Positions 17,529-25,527 of a stretch of 64,000 nucleotides of DNA are shown here, piece after piece. Made by a program: the position numbers and the translations under genes. Each line of letters begins with the position of its first letter. Position 1 is the stretch's first letter. This stretch comes from G963669295 sp963669295 (GTDB taxonomy: Bacteria; Bacteroidota; Bacteroidia; Flavobacteriales_D; CALLUQ01), in contig OY769938.1 in assembly GCA_963669295.1 (NCBI GenBank), positions 1,240,001-1,304,000 on the forward strand. The letters run 5' to 3'. The notes beneath the pieces are model-generated. The model searched no databases. It saw only the letters and a list, made by a program, of their open reading frames with translations, and was not told where the DNA came from.

Positions 17529-17999
17529 TTGGAGCGGTCATTGGTTACAAAAAGAACATAATACCTAACACAAGAATGATCAGTGGTTGATAAAAAATGG
17601 TCAACTGCTGCTATAGATATGATCAATCATCGACCTAAAATGGTCGGCTGTTGATATAAACATGATCAATCGTCGACATAAAATGATCGACTGTTGATAT
17701 AAACATGATCAATTGCTGACATAAATATGGTCGGCTGTTGATATAAACATGATCAATCATCGACATAAAATGGTCGGTTGTTGATATAAACATGATCAAT
17801 CGTCGACATAAACATGGTCGGCTGTTGATACAAACATGATCAGTCACCGACATAAAATGATCAACTGTTGATATAAAGATGATCAATCACCGACATAAAC
17901 ATGGTCGGCTATTGATATAAAGATGATCAGTCACTGACATAAAATGATCAGCTGGTGATAGGCGTGCCGCAAGTGGGATAAGAAAAAGTGAACTACTTT
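17506..17999. other. Intergenic region of ~500 bp dominated by the tandem array
   Basis: Between the small CxxC protein gene and the DUF420 gene. Apart from the array at 17577-17961 and the promoter at 17498-17528, the flanks are short and unremarkable. No RNA gene was recognised. Confidence 0.6.
17577..17961. repeat. Tandem array of 18 alternating, mutually complementary 21-22 bp units
   Basis: Unit starts are at 17577, 17598, 17620, 17641, 17663, 17684, 17706, 17728, 17750, 17771, 17793, 17815, 17837, 17858, 17880, 17902, 17924 and 17945; the last is partial. From the third unit on, two types alternate strictly: A, TGATCAATCRTCGACATAAA plus A or CA, and B, TGGTCGGCTGTTGATATAAA plus CA or GA. 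Type B is close to the reverse complement of type A. Adjacent units can therefore fold into 11-13 bp stem-loops around an ATAAA(C)ATG loop, and each unit could pair with either neighbour. The array lies between two minus-strand genes. Open frames through it are repetitive and not maintained across mixed 21/22 unit lengths, so it is judged non-coding. Confidence 0.9.
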
Positions 18000-18569
18000 T
18001 TATGTTGGGTAGTAAGGCGCAATCAATAAATACACCAATACGCCAGTGATGGTAACATACAACCATAGCGGGAAGGTGATGCGAGCAATTTTTCGGTGCT
18101 TATCGAACTTCTCAGCCAATGCTCGCACATAAGTAATGAGCACAAGTGGTACGATGATAACCGACAGTAGAATATGGCTAAGCAGTACAAAGTAATAGAC
18201 ATACCGCCAGGCACCAGCAGTAAGTTGTTCCTCATCACTTACCACCCCATCATGGTTGAGGTCTCCAAATTTAGTGGAGTCGTGGGTAAGGTGGTACAAC
18301 ACATAGGAAACCAGGAACACTACTGATAAAAGGATGGCAGTGGTCATCCATCGACGGTGGGCTTCTTTATTGCCTTTTTTAATGGCCATTACTCCCAATA
18401 TCAATACCAACGAAGCAGTGCCATTAACGCATGCGTTGAGCAAGGGAAGAAAATCGAGTTGATGGCCAATGTTTAAGCGAGGGGCAAAAAACAAGATAGT
18501 TACTACTGCGGGGATAAGAATGGAGATGGCAATAATGAACCCACGCATTTTTTTTTCTTTCATACTCAT
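18000..18569 (-). CDS. DUF420 (CtaM-like) oxidase assembly membrane protein with EF-hand-like insert
   Basis: 189 residues with five hydrophobic segments. The pattern FLPLLNACVNGTAS, AHRRWMTTAIL, YVLYHLTH and YYFVLLSHILLS is typical of DUF420 proteins (CtaM in Staphylococcus), which are needed for haem-copper oxidase maturation. Conserved His residues at ~36, 71, 93, 96 and in LLSH are candidate metal or haem ligands. Between segments 3 and 4 is an unusual loop, DLNHDGVVSDEE (103-114), with the spacing of an EF-hand calcium loop. The start overlaps the Sco stop by four bases (ATGA), so it is translationally coupled to it. It ends the cluster; the repeat array follows. Confidence 0.88.
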   Translation of the reverse strand: MSMKEKKMRGFIIAISILIPAVVTILFFAPRLNIGHQLDFLPLLNACVNGTASLVLILGVMAIKKGNKEAHRRWMTTAILLSVVFLVSYVLYHLTHDSTKFGDLNHDGVVSDEEQLTAGAWRYVYYFVLLSHILLSVIIVPLVLITYVRALAEKFDKHRKIARITFPLWLYVTITGVLVYLLIAPYYPT

Positions 18570-19210
18570 TTAATCTCCTGTTGCAATACTTTTAGGTCTT
18601 CCATTAATTGATCTACTTGCTCGGTACTGGTACCATCATAAAACCCCCGAATGTGTCGTTGTTGATCTACCAGCACAAACATTTCGGAATGTAGAAACCC
18701 TCCTGGTGCCAGTACATCTTCACGGGCACTGATCAGGTACCCTTTTACTCCCTGGGTATACAATGCTTCTTTATTGCCTGTAACAAAGTTCCACCGTTTT
18801 GTGTTCGCTCCAATGCGTTCGGCATATTCTTTTAATGCCTCTACAGTATCTTTTTCGGGGTCTACCGTATGCGATAGGATCATTACGTTATCCATGTCGC
18901 GGGTTAGCTCTTCTACCCGGGTAAGCTGGGTAGTCATTTTAGGGCAAATGGTGGGGCAGGTAGTGAAGAAAAAATCGGTGATGTATATCTTGCCTTTATA
19001 GTCTTCCTGTGTTATTGTTTGTCCATCCTGGTTGGTAAATGCAAAATCGGGAATGGTATGGTACACTGTATCGGTTACTTGTTTGCCGTCTACTGTTTTA
19101 GTAACGGCATCCCTCAGTCCAAAATAGGGAAGTGTTCTGGTGTCGGTAGTGCATTGGGCGAGCATTGTTGCCAAGCCTACCAATAACAAGAGCTTAATTC
19201 GCATCGGCAC
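18566..19210 (-). CDS. Sco1/SenC copper chaperone lipoprotein
   Basis: 214 residues (ATG at 19204 is equally possible). Lipoprotein signal MLAQC (lipid Cys ~20). The thioredoxin-like fold has TTCPTICP with Cys 85 and Cys 89 as the CxxxC copper/redox pair, and the conserved His in GGFLHSEMFVLVD. All three ligands of a working Sco protein are therefore present. Sco proteins deliver copper to, or reduce, the CuA site of oxidase subunit II. It overlaps the second Sco gene upstream and the DUF420 gene downstream, so it is tightly coupled in the oxidase assembly operon. Confidence 0.92.
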   Translation of the reverse strand: MPMRIKLLLLVGLATMLAQCTTDTRTLPYFGLRDAVTKTVDGKQVTDTVYHTIPDFAFTNQDGQTITQEDYKGKIYITDFFFTTCPTICPKMTTQLTRVEELTRDMDNVMILSHTVDPEKDTVEALKEYAERIGANTKRWNFVTGNKEALYTQGVKGYLISAREDVLAPGGFLHSEMFVLVDQQRHIRGFYDGTSTEQVDQLMEDLKVLQQEIK

Positions 19211-19877
19211 GTAATTTCTCTTCTTTTAATTGAATATCTTCTTCTTTCTTCAGGATCTTAATTTCATCGATAATGCGTTCTATCTCCTCCACATCGGTTT
19301 TGTCGTATATGCCTCTGATGTTTCCTTTTTTATCTACCAATACGCATTTGTTGTAATCGGGAATTCGTCCTTCTTCCAACCCCTTTTCACCATGATTAAT
19401 CTGGTAGTTGTTTACTGCGATGTCGAAAACTTCTTCTTGTGTGCCTGCAAAAACGGCCCATTTTCCCGGTGCTATTTGCAACAGTTCAGTACACTCTTGT
19501 TGTGTTTGGGTAAGGCCTTTGGTGCCATTCACCACATGCGAAAACACCATCACGTCGTCAAAGGAAGGATCGCGGATCATCCATTGGATGTGGTTGAGGT
19601 AATAAATCATATCGGGACAAAACGTTTCGCACGTTTCGTAGTAGAAGTCGGCTACATATATTTTTCCTTCTACAGCAGCCGAAGTAACCTTTTCTCCACT
19701 GGGGTTGGTGAGTTCAAATGCAGCAACGGTATAAGGGGTATTTTCATCGCCTGGGCCGTAATAGGGTAACCCCTTAAAAACATGATTCCCCGTGGCAAAA
19801 AACACGAGGAATAATGCAGGTAAAATAAATATTGCAAAAAGAAATAAGTACTTCTTTGTTGTCTTTCGATTGGTCAT
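19194..19877 (-). CDS. Second Sco-family thioredoxin-fold protein lacking the conserved His
   Basis: 227 residues. An uncleaved N-terminal anchor (residues ~9-29) replaces the lipobox of its neighbour. ETCETFCPDM gives the CxxxC pair (Cys 83, Cys 87). Where the neighbouring Sco has FLHSEMFVLVD, this protein reads PDYNKCVLVD: the copper-binding His is Asp and a Cys sits just before the strand. Fold landmarks (KIYVADFYYETC, MVFSHVVNG-like, GNIRGIYDKT) are otherwise retained. It may act as a thiol reductase for the copper site instead of a copper carrier (inference). Seven-base gap from the subunit IV gene; overlaps the next Sco gene by 17 bases. Confidence 0.88.
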   Translation of the reverse strand: MTNRKTTKKYLFLFAIFILPALFLVFFATGNHVFKGLPYYGPGDENTPYTVAAFELTNPSGEKVTSAAVEGKIYVADFYYETCETFCPDMIYYLNHIQWMIRDPSFDDVMVFSHVVNGTKGLTQTQQECTELLQIAPGKWAVFAGTQEEVFDIAVNNYQINHGEKGLEEGRIPDYNKCVLVDKKGNIRGIYDKTDVEEIERIIDEIKILKKEEDIQLKEEKLRADAN

Positions 19878-19884
19878 TTACGCC

Positions 19885-20277
19885 TTAAAATCCTGGCAGG
19901 TACCATTGAATTAATGTACTATTGAGATAGTTGGATTCTGTAACACATATCCAAAGGAGGTACAATGCAAATAACACGTATGGTCCAAGGATGACCCATT
20001 TAAAGCCCTTTCTTTCATCGCCCAGGTGCATAAACACCAACACAATGTAGGCTGCTTTAATGATGGTAAGGATGATGTAGAACATCTTGATTCCAAACCA
20101 TGCCCATGAATCACCGCCTAATTCGAAGCGGGTGAAGAATACCCCTACCAATACTTCGGCAATGGTAATTAGCGTTAAGATGGCTGTTACTTTCCAGATC
20201 TTTTTTCTGATCAGCTTACCAGCTTCATCACTGTGATGTGCATCCAGAGAATATTCGATGATGTCGTCTCTTTCCAT
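19885..20277 (-). CDS. Cytochrome c oxidase subunit IV (prokaryotic)
   Basis: 130 residues with three membrane segments (~28-50, 58-85, 95-118). The order fits bacterial COX4: ILTLITIAEVLVGV, then MFYIILTIIKAAYIVLVFMHLGDE, then GPYVLFALYLLWI. The AYIVLVFMHLGDE stretch is the usual family signature. A minor subunit that stabilises the haem-copper oxidase. Located 35 bp downstream of a subunit III gene in the oxidase cluster. Confidence 0.88.
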   Translation of the reverse strand: MERDDIIEYSLDAHHSDEAGKLIRKKIWKVTAILTLITIAEVLVGVFFTRFELGGDSWAWFGIKMFYIILTIIKAAYIVLVFMHLGDERKGFKWVILGPYVLFALYLLWICVTESNYLNSTLIQWYLPGF

Positions 20278-20312
20278 GTTCTAATGCTTTATAATGTGCG
20301 CTAATTATCGAT

Positions 20313-21020
20313 TTAAACCAGGTAGAAAAAGGTAAATACAAATACCCAAACCAGGTCTACAAAGTGCCAATACAGTCCGGCTTTTTCTACCATTTCGTAA
20401 TGCCCTCTGCGGTGCATAACTCCTTTCACTACCATAATGAGTACTACCAGGTTAATGATTACTCCACTAAATACGTGGAAACCGTGAAAGCCGGTAATAA
20501 AGAAGAAGAAGTTGGCATATTGGGGGGGGCCATATTCGTTGATGATCATGTTAGCACCATGAATAATGCTACCGTCTGCCAGTTCTTTTCCGTGGGTAGA
20601 ACCGTGAATAAAGTGAGACCATTCCCACACCTGAGATCCGAGGAAAACAAATCCACCGATTACCGTGAGGAACAACCAGAAGACTACTTTTTTCTTATCC
20701 ATTCGGTGGCCGGCTTCAACTGCCAGTACCATGGTTACCGAACTTACAATAAGAATAAATGTCATGAGTGCCACATACAACAAAGGCACGTGGGTATCGC
20801 CCATACCAGGGAATGCATGAAATACCGATTCGCCTGCAGGCCAGGTACCAATGTATGCGTGTCTGATGTAACCGTAGGCAATTAATAGTCCTGAAAACGT
20901 TAGGGCATCCGATACGAGAAAGAACCACATCATCATTTTACCATAACTGCTGCTAAATGGTGATCTTCCTCCTCCCCAAAGGATCGCCTTGTCAATTTGT
21001 TTTGTAGCTTCTCCGGCCAT
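20313..21020 (-). CDS. Cytochrome c oxidase subunit III
   Basis: 235 residues, five to six membrane segments. Family features: KMMMWFFLVSDALTFSGLLIAYGYIR (first helix), the conserved GSQVWEWSHFIH, and ITGFHGFHVFSGVI with YWHFVDLVWVFVFTFFYLV at the end. Subunit III surrounds subunit I and lipids near the proton-entry pathways. It is one of two adjacent subunit III genes; this one keeps the full typical C-terminus. Encoded on the same strand as ctaB/cyoE and the Sco genes. Confidence 0.93.
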   Translation of the reverse strand: MAGEATKQIDKAILWGGGRSPFSSSYGKMMMWFFLVSDALTFSGLLIAYGYIRHAYIGTWPAGESVFHAFPGMGDTHVPLLYVALMTFILIVSSVTMVLAVEAGHRMDKKKVVFWLFLTVIGGFVFLGSQVWEWSHFIHGSTHGKELADGSIIHGANMIINEYGPPQYANFFFFITGFHGFHVFSGVIINLVVLIMVVKGVMHRRGHYEMVEKAGLYWHFVDLVWVFVFTFFYLV

Positions 21021-21044
21021 AGTCTTTATTTGATTTGTGCAAGT

Positions 21045-21794
21045 TTAACGAATAAAAAATAAAAACAGGAATAAATATATCCATAATCCACCTAAAAAGT
21101 GCCAGTAGATGGAACCCAGTTTAATTTTCAGAATGCTTCGTTCATGCCTTACCGTGCTAAACGAAGCAATGAATACTACCAGCAAGTATAACAGTCCGCC
21201 CAACAAGTGAGCAACGTGTAGCCCTGTTAAAAAATACAGGTACGAACTGGCTGCATTGAATTGGCCTTCCAGGCGTCCTTTCAACGGCTTGGCGCGCAAT
21301 TCGTCGGAAGGCATGTAAAATTCTCCGTTCTCCATCACCAGTGTTTCGCCCTGAAACACAATGGTATAATCTTCGCCATACACCCCGTTTACATGTTCCA
21401 GGTTGCCTACCAGGTGATTGCCTCCAGCTACTAGCTGTCCCCAACCCTGGTATTGCAATACACCAAAGCCGATGCCCAGTAACAAGGCCAGTCCGAGCAT
21501 GATGCGCGTAAGCGACCAATTGCCACCTCGCGATGCTTTACCAGCAACAAACAGTGCCAAACTGCTCAATACAATGATGATCGTACTGGTAATGAAAGCC
21601 GAAGGCATTTTCATGTGTACCCATGGGCGATCGCCTTGTGAAACGATATACCCACTGGTAATGGCACCAAATAGCATCACAATGCTAAAGATGCCCAGGT
21701 ACAATAAGTTTTTCTTTACCTTTTCGTTAAGCGCCTTTTGCTCTTGCGCATCAACTTGATCGGTATTTTCGGTATCTAGTGCGATGGTGCTCAA
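21045..21794 (-). CDS. Cytochrome c oxidase subunit III, second copy with periplasmic insert
   Basis: 249 residues. The family C-terminal half is clear: YLYFLTGLHVAHLLGGLLYL and KLGSIYWHFLGGLWIYLFLFLFFIR. Between membrane segments 3 and 4 there is a ~55-residue polar insert (from the QGWGQLVAGGNH region to LKGRLEGQFNAAS) absent from the neighbouring subunit III. Paired subunit III genes are frequent in Bacteroidota oxidase operons and the two products may co-assemble or be alternatives. 24 bp upstream of the other subunit III gene and 11 bp downstream of the haem O synthase gene. Confidence 0.9.
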   Translation of the reverse strand: MSTIALDTENTDQVDAQEQKALNEKVKKNLLYLGIFSIVMLFGAITSGYIVSQGDRPWVHMKMPSAFITSTIIIVLSSLALFVAGKASRGGNWSLTRIMLGLALLLGIGFGVLQYQGWGQLVAGGNHLVGNLEHVNGVYGEDYTIVFQGETLVMENGEFYMPSDELRAKPLKGRLEGQFNAASSYLYFLTGLHVAHLLGGLLYLLVVFIASFSTVRHERSILKIKLGSIYWHFLGGLWIYLFLFLFFIR

Positions 21795-21805
21795 TTTAGT
21801 ACTGC

Positions 21806-22699
21806 TTATAGTTTATCAATGACATAAATAATTTGCACAATGGGCAAATAGAAAAACGAAGCAATCATAAGCCTCGTAGCGTCTTTCTTTTCACACGATC
21901 GATACAATTTAAAGGCTTGCAATGCGAACACGGTTCCACACAAAATGGTAACCACCGCTCCGAGGTCGCCAATGATGTTAAATACCCACGGCAATAAACT
22001 TACCGGAATAAGAAACATAGAATACAATACAATTTGAAAAGCACTGGCTTTGCCTTTTCCTTCTTTCGATGGTAGCAACATAAACCCTGCTTTCTTATAA
22101 TCGTCGAAAGCAACCCATGCGATGGCCCAGAAGTGGGGGAATTGCCACATGAACTGCATGGCAAACAACAACCCTGCTTCTACTCCAAAATGGCCGGTTG
22201 CTGCCACCCAACCCAACATGGGGGGAATGGCTCCGGGAAATGCTCCTACAAAAACTGCAAATGGGGTAATTCGTTTTAATGGCGTGTAAACAGCAACGTA
22301 TACAAACAGCGCCAATGCCGATAAGATGGCACATAGCGGGTTCAAGAACACCCACAGTAATACCACGCCAGCAATACCTGTAAGCGATGCAAAAATGGTT
22401 CCTTCCAACACCGACATTCTTCCTTGTGGCATAGGGCGGTTCGCTGTACGCTCCATTTTACGGTCGAGTTCGCGTTCCAATACCTGGTTGTATCCGTTGG
22501 AAGCTCCCGTTACCAAAAAACCACCTAGAAACAAGAACATTAGTTCTGTCCAGTTAACAGTACTTACTGCCAATAAATAACCTAAGATGGAAGAAATAAC
22601 AACGATCGAAGATAGACGCAGCTTTATGAATAAAGCATAATCTTTTACTTTGGCGGCTAAACTAAATTTTTCTTGGGTGTATGTTTTTTCGGCAAACAC
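21806..22699 (-). CDS. cyoE: Protohaem IX farnesyltransferase (haem O synthase)
   Basis: 297 residues, about nine membrane segments. UbiA-type prenyltransferase converting haem B to haem O, the precursor of haem A for the oxidase. Signature NGYNQVLERELDRKMERTANRP (the NxxxDxxxD-type Mg-diphosphate site near residues 87-105) is present. A second motif, FDDYKKAGFMLLP, lies near residue 197. First gene of the oxidase assembly/subunit cluster, preceded by a plausible promoter at 22727-22757. Also called ctaB in oxidase operons. Confidence 0.94.
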   Translation of the reverse strand: MFAEKTYTQEKFSLAAKVKDYALFIKLRLSSIVVISSILGYLLAVSTVNWTELMFLFLGGFLVTGASNGYNQVLERELDRKMERTANRPMPQGRMSVLEGTIFASLTGIAGVVLLWVFLNPLCAILSALALFVYVAVYTPLKRITPFAVFVGAFPGAIPPMLGWVAATGHFGVEAGLLFAMQFMWQFPHFWAIAWVAFDDYKKAGFMLLPSKEGKGKASAFQIVLYSMFLIPVSLLPWVFNIIGDLGAVVTILCGTVFALQAFKLYRSCEKKDATRLMIASFFYLPIVQIIYVIDKL

Positions 22700-22726
22700 T
22701 AGACTTTACAGGCTAAAAATCGGGTA

Positions 22727-22757
22727 CAAGTTTACCAATTATTTGCTAATGTACCAA
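22727..22757 (-). promoter_or_regulatory. Promoter candidate of the oxidase cluster (cyoE onward)
   Basis: Minus strand TTG (22755-22757), 20-bp spacer, TAAACTTG (22727-22734), one mismatch to TAnnTTTG. The gap between the upstream barrel gene and cyoE is only 107 bp, so this is the likely start of the cluster transcript. Confidence 0.5.
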
Positions 22758-22806
22758 TAGATTTTCAGGAATTTAGACCGCTTCTAAATTATAATAGACC
22801 AGCAGG

Positions 22807-24372
22807 TTAAAAATCAAGGTATTGGTTGGTAAGCGAGGTGCGGATGGCAAAATATACATAACCCGTGTTGTGATGGTACAAACGGTTTTGTTGATGACGG
22901 TAAATATACCCCAGCTCTACCCTTAAATTCGACGTTGGATCCACCAAATAACTCGCCCTTAGATGATTGTAATACAACGTGTTGCGCAAGCCCTGCCCAA
23001 TAAAATTGCCTGTAGTACGTGTTCGCGTTGAACTCGACTCAAAAATGTTGTTTCCAAAATTAGAGCTCAGGGTATCGGTACCAAACACTGCATAGTTGAA
23101 TTGGTTTTCTATCGTGATCCGATCTTTTGTGTACCGAATAAAGTTTACCGATTCGTAAAAATTAGCTCCCAACGGATGGGCCAGGGGTTGATTAAAATGG
23201 GCATAGTTTTGTGTTGGCGCATGGTGGGTATAGGTAAATGGGCGGGAAAGATTGAATTCCGTTTGAGCTGTCAACCCCTTTACCTCCATCACATCAAAAA
23301 ACTTTGCTCCACCCTGCACGCTAAACTTATTGGCCCACCATCCGTTGTTAGAACGCAACGAATCGAGCAAAAACTCATCGATCAATGCTTGCGAATACAA
23401 GTAGCCATTATCTCCTACCTTTACTTTGAGGTTAATGCCCATCAATGCATTGTCGGCCGACCCTTGCGAAAACTCGATGGGGCGGTAAAAGATCATTGGA
23501 TTGAGGTAATGCAGTTCAAAATCACGGTCCACCAACGTATCGCTGCCCATCCATACAATCGACTCAAAGAACCCTACATTTATCCGCGGGGTGATGTTGT
23601 AACTGAGGTAATGCACTGTTCCAAACTTGCTATTGAAGTTGCCTGGATCACCATTCGACTCGCGGTAATCGCGATAGGCCGAGTACAGGTTAATGTACTT
23701 GAATTTCCACACATCGGTGCTGATGCGCAAGTAAGGGTAATTCACCGCATTGTCCGACAACATCATGGACCGGTAACCGTCGCCCAGGAAATGCTGCCCC
23801 TGCCCCAACTGAAAGCTAAAATGCTCGGATGCTTTAAACGACAAGTAGCTCGAATAATTGGTGTACGACTCTCCCCAATCGGTGCCTCGCGCATAACCAC
23901 CACCAGGCACTACATGACTCAACTGAATGAGGGTATCTACATAATCCACATACCCCGAATTGTTGGTACGATAGTCGGCATAAAAAGCAATGTTCTTCCC
24001 AAACTCAGCTTCCAGCCCCACCCCTATTCCAGTGCCAATAAAGCTGTTATTCTCCTTATCCATCAAGTCCATTCCTCCGCTGGCATTCAGCAATACACGA
24101 GCCCCAATGCGCGTATTGATAGCGGTATCTTTTGGGGTGTTCATGAACCCAAATACTGAAGTCGGCCAAATGGTATCGGGGTTAAAAATGGCCTGTGTTT
24201 CTGCTTGTATGTATGGACGAATTGCGGTGTGAAATTCCACATTACCACCATTCAGGTATTGATCGTATACCTGATGAACATCGCGGTTGAGTGGCACATT
24301 GCCTTGCTGCGACCACCCGGCTGTTGCACCGAACATCAACACCATAAATGCTATGTAGCGTATACACTGCAA
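22807..24372 (-). CDS. Wzi/RemB-like outer membrane beta-barrel protein (copy 1)
   Basis: 521 residues, signal peptide (ATAGWSQ). The mature protein is dominated by alternating aromatic/polar beta-strands and ends with a strand terminating in F (RTSLTNQYLDF), as outer-membrane barrels do. The central motif LGQGQHFLGDGYRSMMLSDN followed by YPYLRIS is shared with the paralogue at 25528-27087. It resembles the capsule-assembly protein Wzi and proteins annotated RemB (gliding motility) in Flavobacteria. Last gene of the polysaccharide-associated run, four bases after the WecA-like gene. A role in anchoring or assembling surface polysaccharide is inferred from family and context. Confidence 0.8.
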   Translation of the reverse strand: MQCIRYIAFMVLMFGATAGWSQQGNVPLNRDVHQVYDQYLNGGNVEFHTAIRPYIQAETQAIFNPDTIWPTSVFGFMNTPKDTAINTRIGARVLLNASGGMDLMDKENNSFIGTGIGVGLEAEFGKNIAFYADYRTNNSGYVDYVDTLIQLSHVVPGGGYARGTDWGESYTNYSSYLSFKASEHFSFQLGQGQHFLGDGYRSMMLSDNAVNYPYLRISTDVWKFKYINLYSAYRDYRESNGDPGNFNSKFGTVHYLSYNITPRINVGFFESIVWMGSDTLVDRDFELHYLNPMIFYRPIEFSQGSADNALMGINLKVKVGDNGYLYSQALIDEFLLDSLRSNNGWWANKFSVQGGAKFFDVMEVKGLTAQTEFNLSRPFTYTHHAPTQNYAHFNQPLAHPLGANFYESVNFIRYTKDRITIENQFNYAVFGTDTLSSNFGNNIFESSSTRTRTTGNFIGQGLRNTLYYNHLRASYLVDPTSNLRVELGYIYRHQQNRLYHHNTGYVYFAIRTSLTNQYLDF

Positions 24373-24376
24373 AAGA

Positions 24377-25498
24377 CTAGGCAGAGGCTTTGGTTTTAAT
24401 GAAAAACGGAATTTGAACCAGTATTATGGCTACCCCTAATGCTATGGCAAACACCACCGATGAGCTGAGGTTGCAATACATGCTTACCAATACAGCAGTA
24501 GCCACTACTACCATGTTGAAAAGGTAAAGTAACAAGACTGTTTTCGCATGGTTCAATCCGAGTTTAATTAAGCGGTGATGGATGTGATTTTTATCGGCCG
24601 AGAAAGGAGACATTCCCTTGATGGCTCGATAGGTAAAAATGCGCAATGTGTCTACCAATGGGTATACCAGGGTAGCCATTGCAAACACAGGTGGTGAAAT
24701 TCTTTGTAAATCGGGATGCAACTGCGATGTACCATCTGCAATGGCAATGCCATGCTCAACAACCTTGATGGCAAGTACCGATATGATTAAGCCAATAATA
24801 AGCGAGCCAGAATCGCCCATAAACAAACGGGCAGGAGCAAAATTAAAGAACAGAAAGCCCAACAACGCCCCTGCTAAAATGAAAGCTAATATGGCCAGTG
24901 TAATGTCTCCAGCAAGGTAAAAATAAGTGCCAAACAACGCGCTATTGATAAGTCCAATACCCGCTGCGAGGCCATCTACCCCATCAATAAGGTTGAATGC
25001 ATTTACAATAACGATATAGGTAAACAACGACAACATTACACTGGCCCAATCGGGCAAAATGTAAATGCCAAACAAGCCATGCATACTTGTAATGCGAATG
25101 TCGGCCATCATTACCAGCACAAACCCAACAATGATATGCCCAAAGAGCTTTTTCACTGGTGCTGTACCAATGATATCATCCTTTACACCGATAAAAAACA
25201 ACAGGATGAGGCAGGCAATGATGTATTTAAAATCACCTACCGCTTGAGAAAATGCGCCATACGTATCGATGGTGCCAAAGTATTGGTTTCGGTTTTCGGA
25301 AGGAAACCATAATGCATAGGCAAAAACAATGGCCGCAAAAATAATGATGCCACCAATGGTGGGTACACTTTTATGGTGCAGCTTTCGTTCCTCACCAGGT
25401 TCATCAACCAGGTGTTTTAATTTAGCTACCTTAATCAGCGATGGTGCCGAAAGCAACACAATAAAAAATGCGGTGAAAAAGCCTAAAATTATAACCAC
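24377..25498 (-). CDS. WecA/MraY family sugar-phosphate transferase
   Basis: 373 residues with about eleven membrane segments. Polyprenyl-phosphate sugar-1-phosphate transferase initiating lipid-linked glycan synthesis at the inner membrane. Diagnostic motifs: DEPGEERKLHHKSVPTIGG (N-terminal loop), FNLIDGVDGLAAG (catalytic Asp-rich), RLFMGDSGSLIIG, and the DKNHIHHRLIKLGL His motif that points to WecA-type (UDP-GlcNAc) over MraY-type enzymes. It lies between two barrel genes with gaps of 4 and 29 bp, downstream of gmd and fcl, which ties it to a fucose-containing polymer. Confidence 0.9.
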   Translation of the reverse strand: MVIILGFFTAFFIVLLSAPSLIKVAKLKHLVDEPGEERKLHHKSVPTIGGIIIFAAIVFAYALWFPSENRNQYFGTIDTYGAFSQAVGDFKYIIACLILLFFIGVKDDIIGTAPVKKLFGHIIVGFVLVMMADIRITSMHGLFGIYILPDWASVMLSLFTYIVIVNAFNLIDGVDGLAAGIGLINSALFGTYFYLAGDITLAILAFILAGALLGFLFFNFAPARLFMGDSGSLIIGLIISVLAIKVVEHGIAIADGTSQLHPDLQRISPPVFAMATLVYPLVDTLRIFTYRAIKGMSPFSADKNHIHHRLIKLGLNHAKTVLLLYLFNMVVVATAVLVSMYCNLSSSVVFAIALGVAIILVQIPFFIKTKASA

Positions 25499-25527
25499 TA
25501 CTGCTTCCTTTTTACAAATTTATACAA

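Noticed and set aside
17635..17886. Minus-strand 83-residue frame through the tandem array (and a second frame at 17417-17626)
   Set aside because: Its repeats come directly from the DNA units. Mixed 21 and 22 bp unit lengths shift the frame, there is no start context, and the base pattern is explained by complementarity between units.
17577..17961. CRISPR array
   Set aside because: There are no unique spacers; the whole stretch is repeat, and units alternate in complementary orientation. No cas genes nearby.
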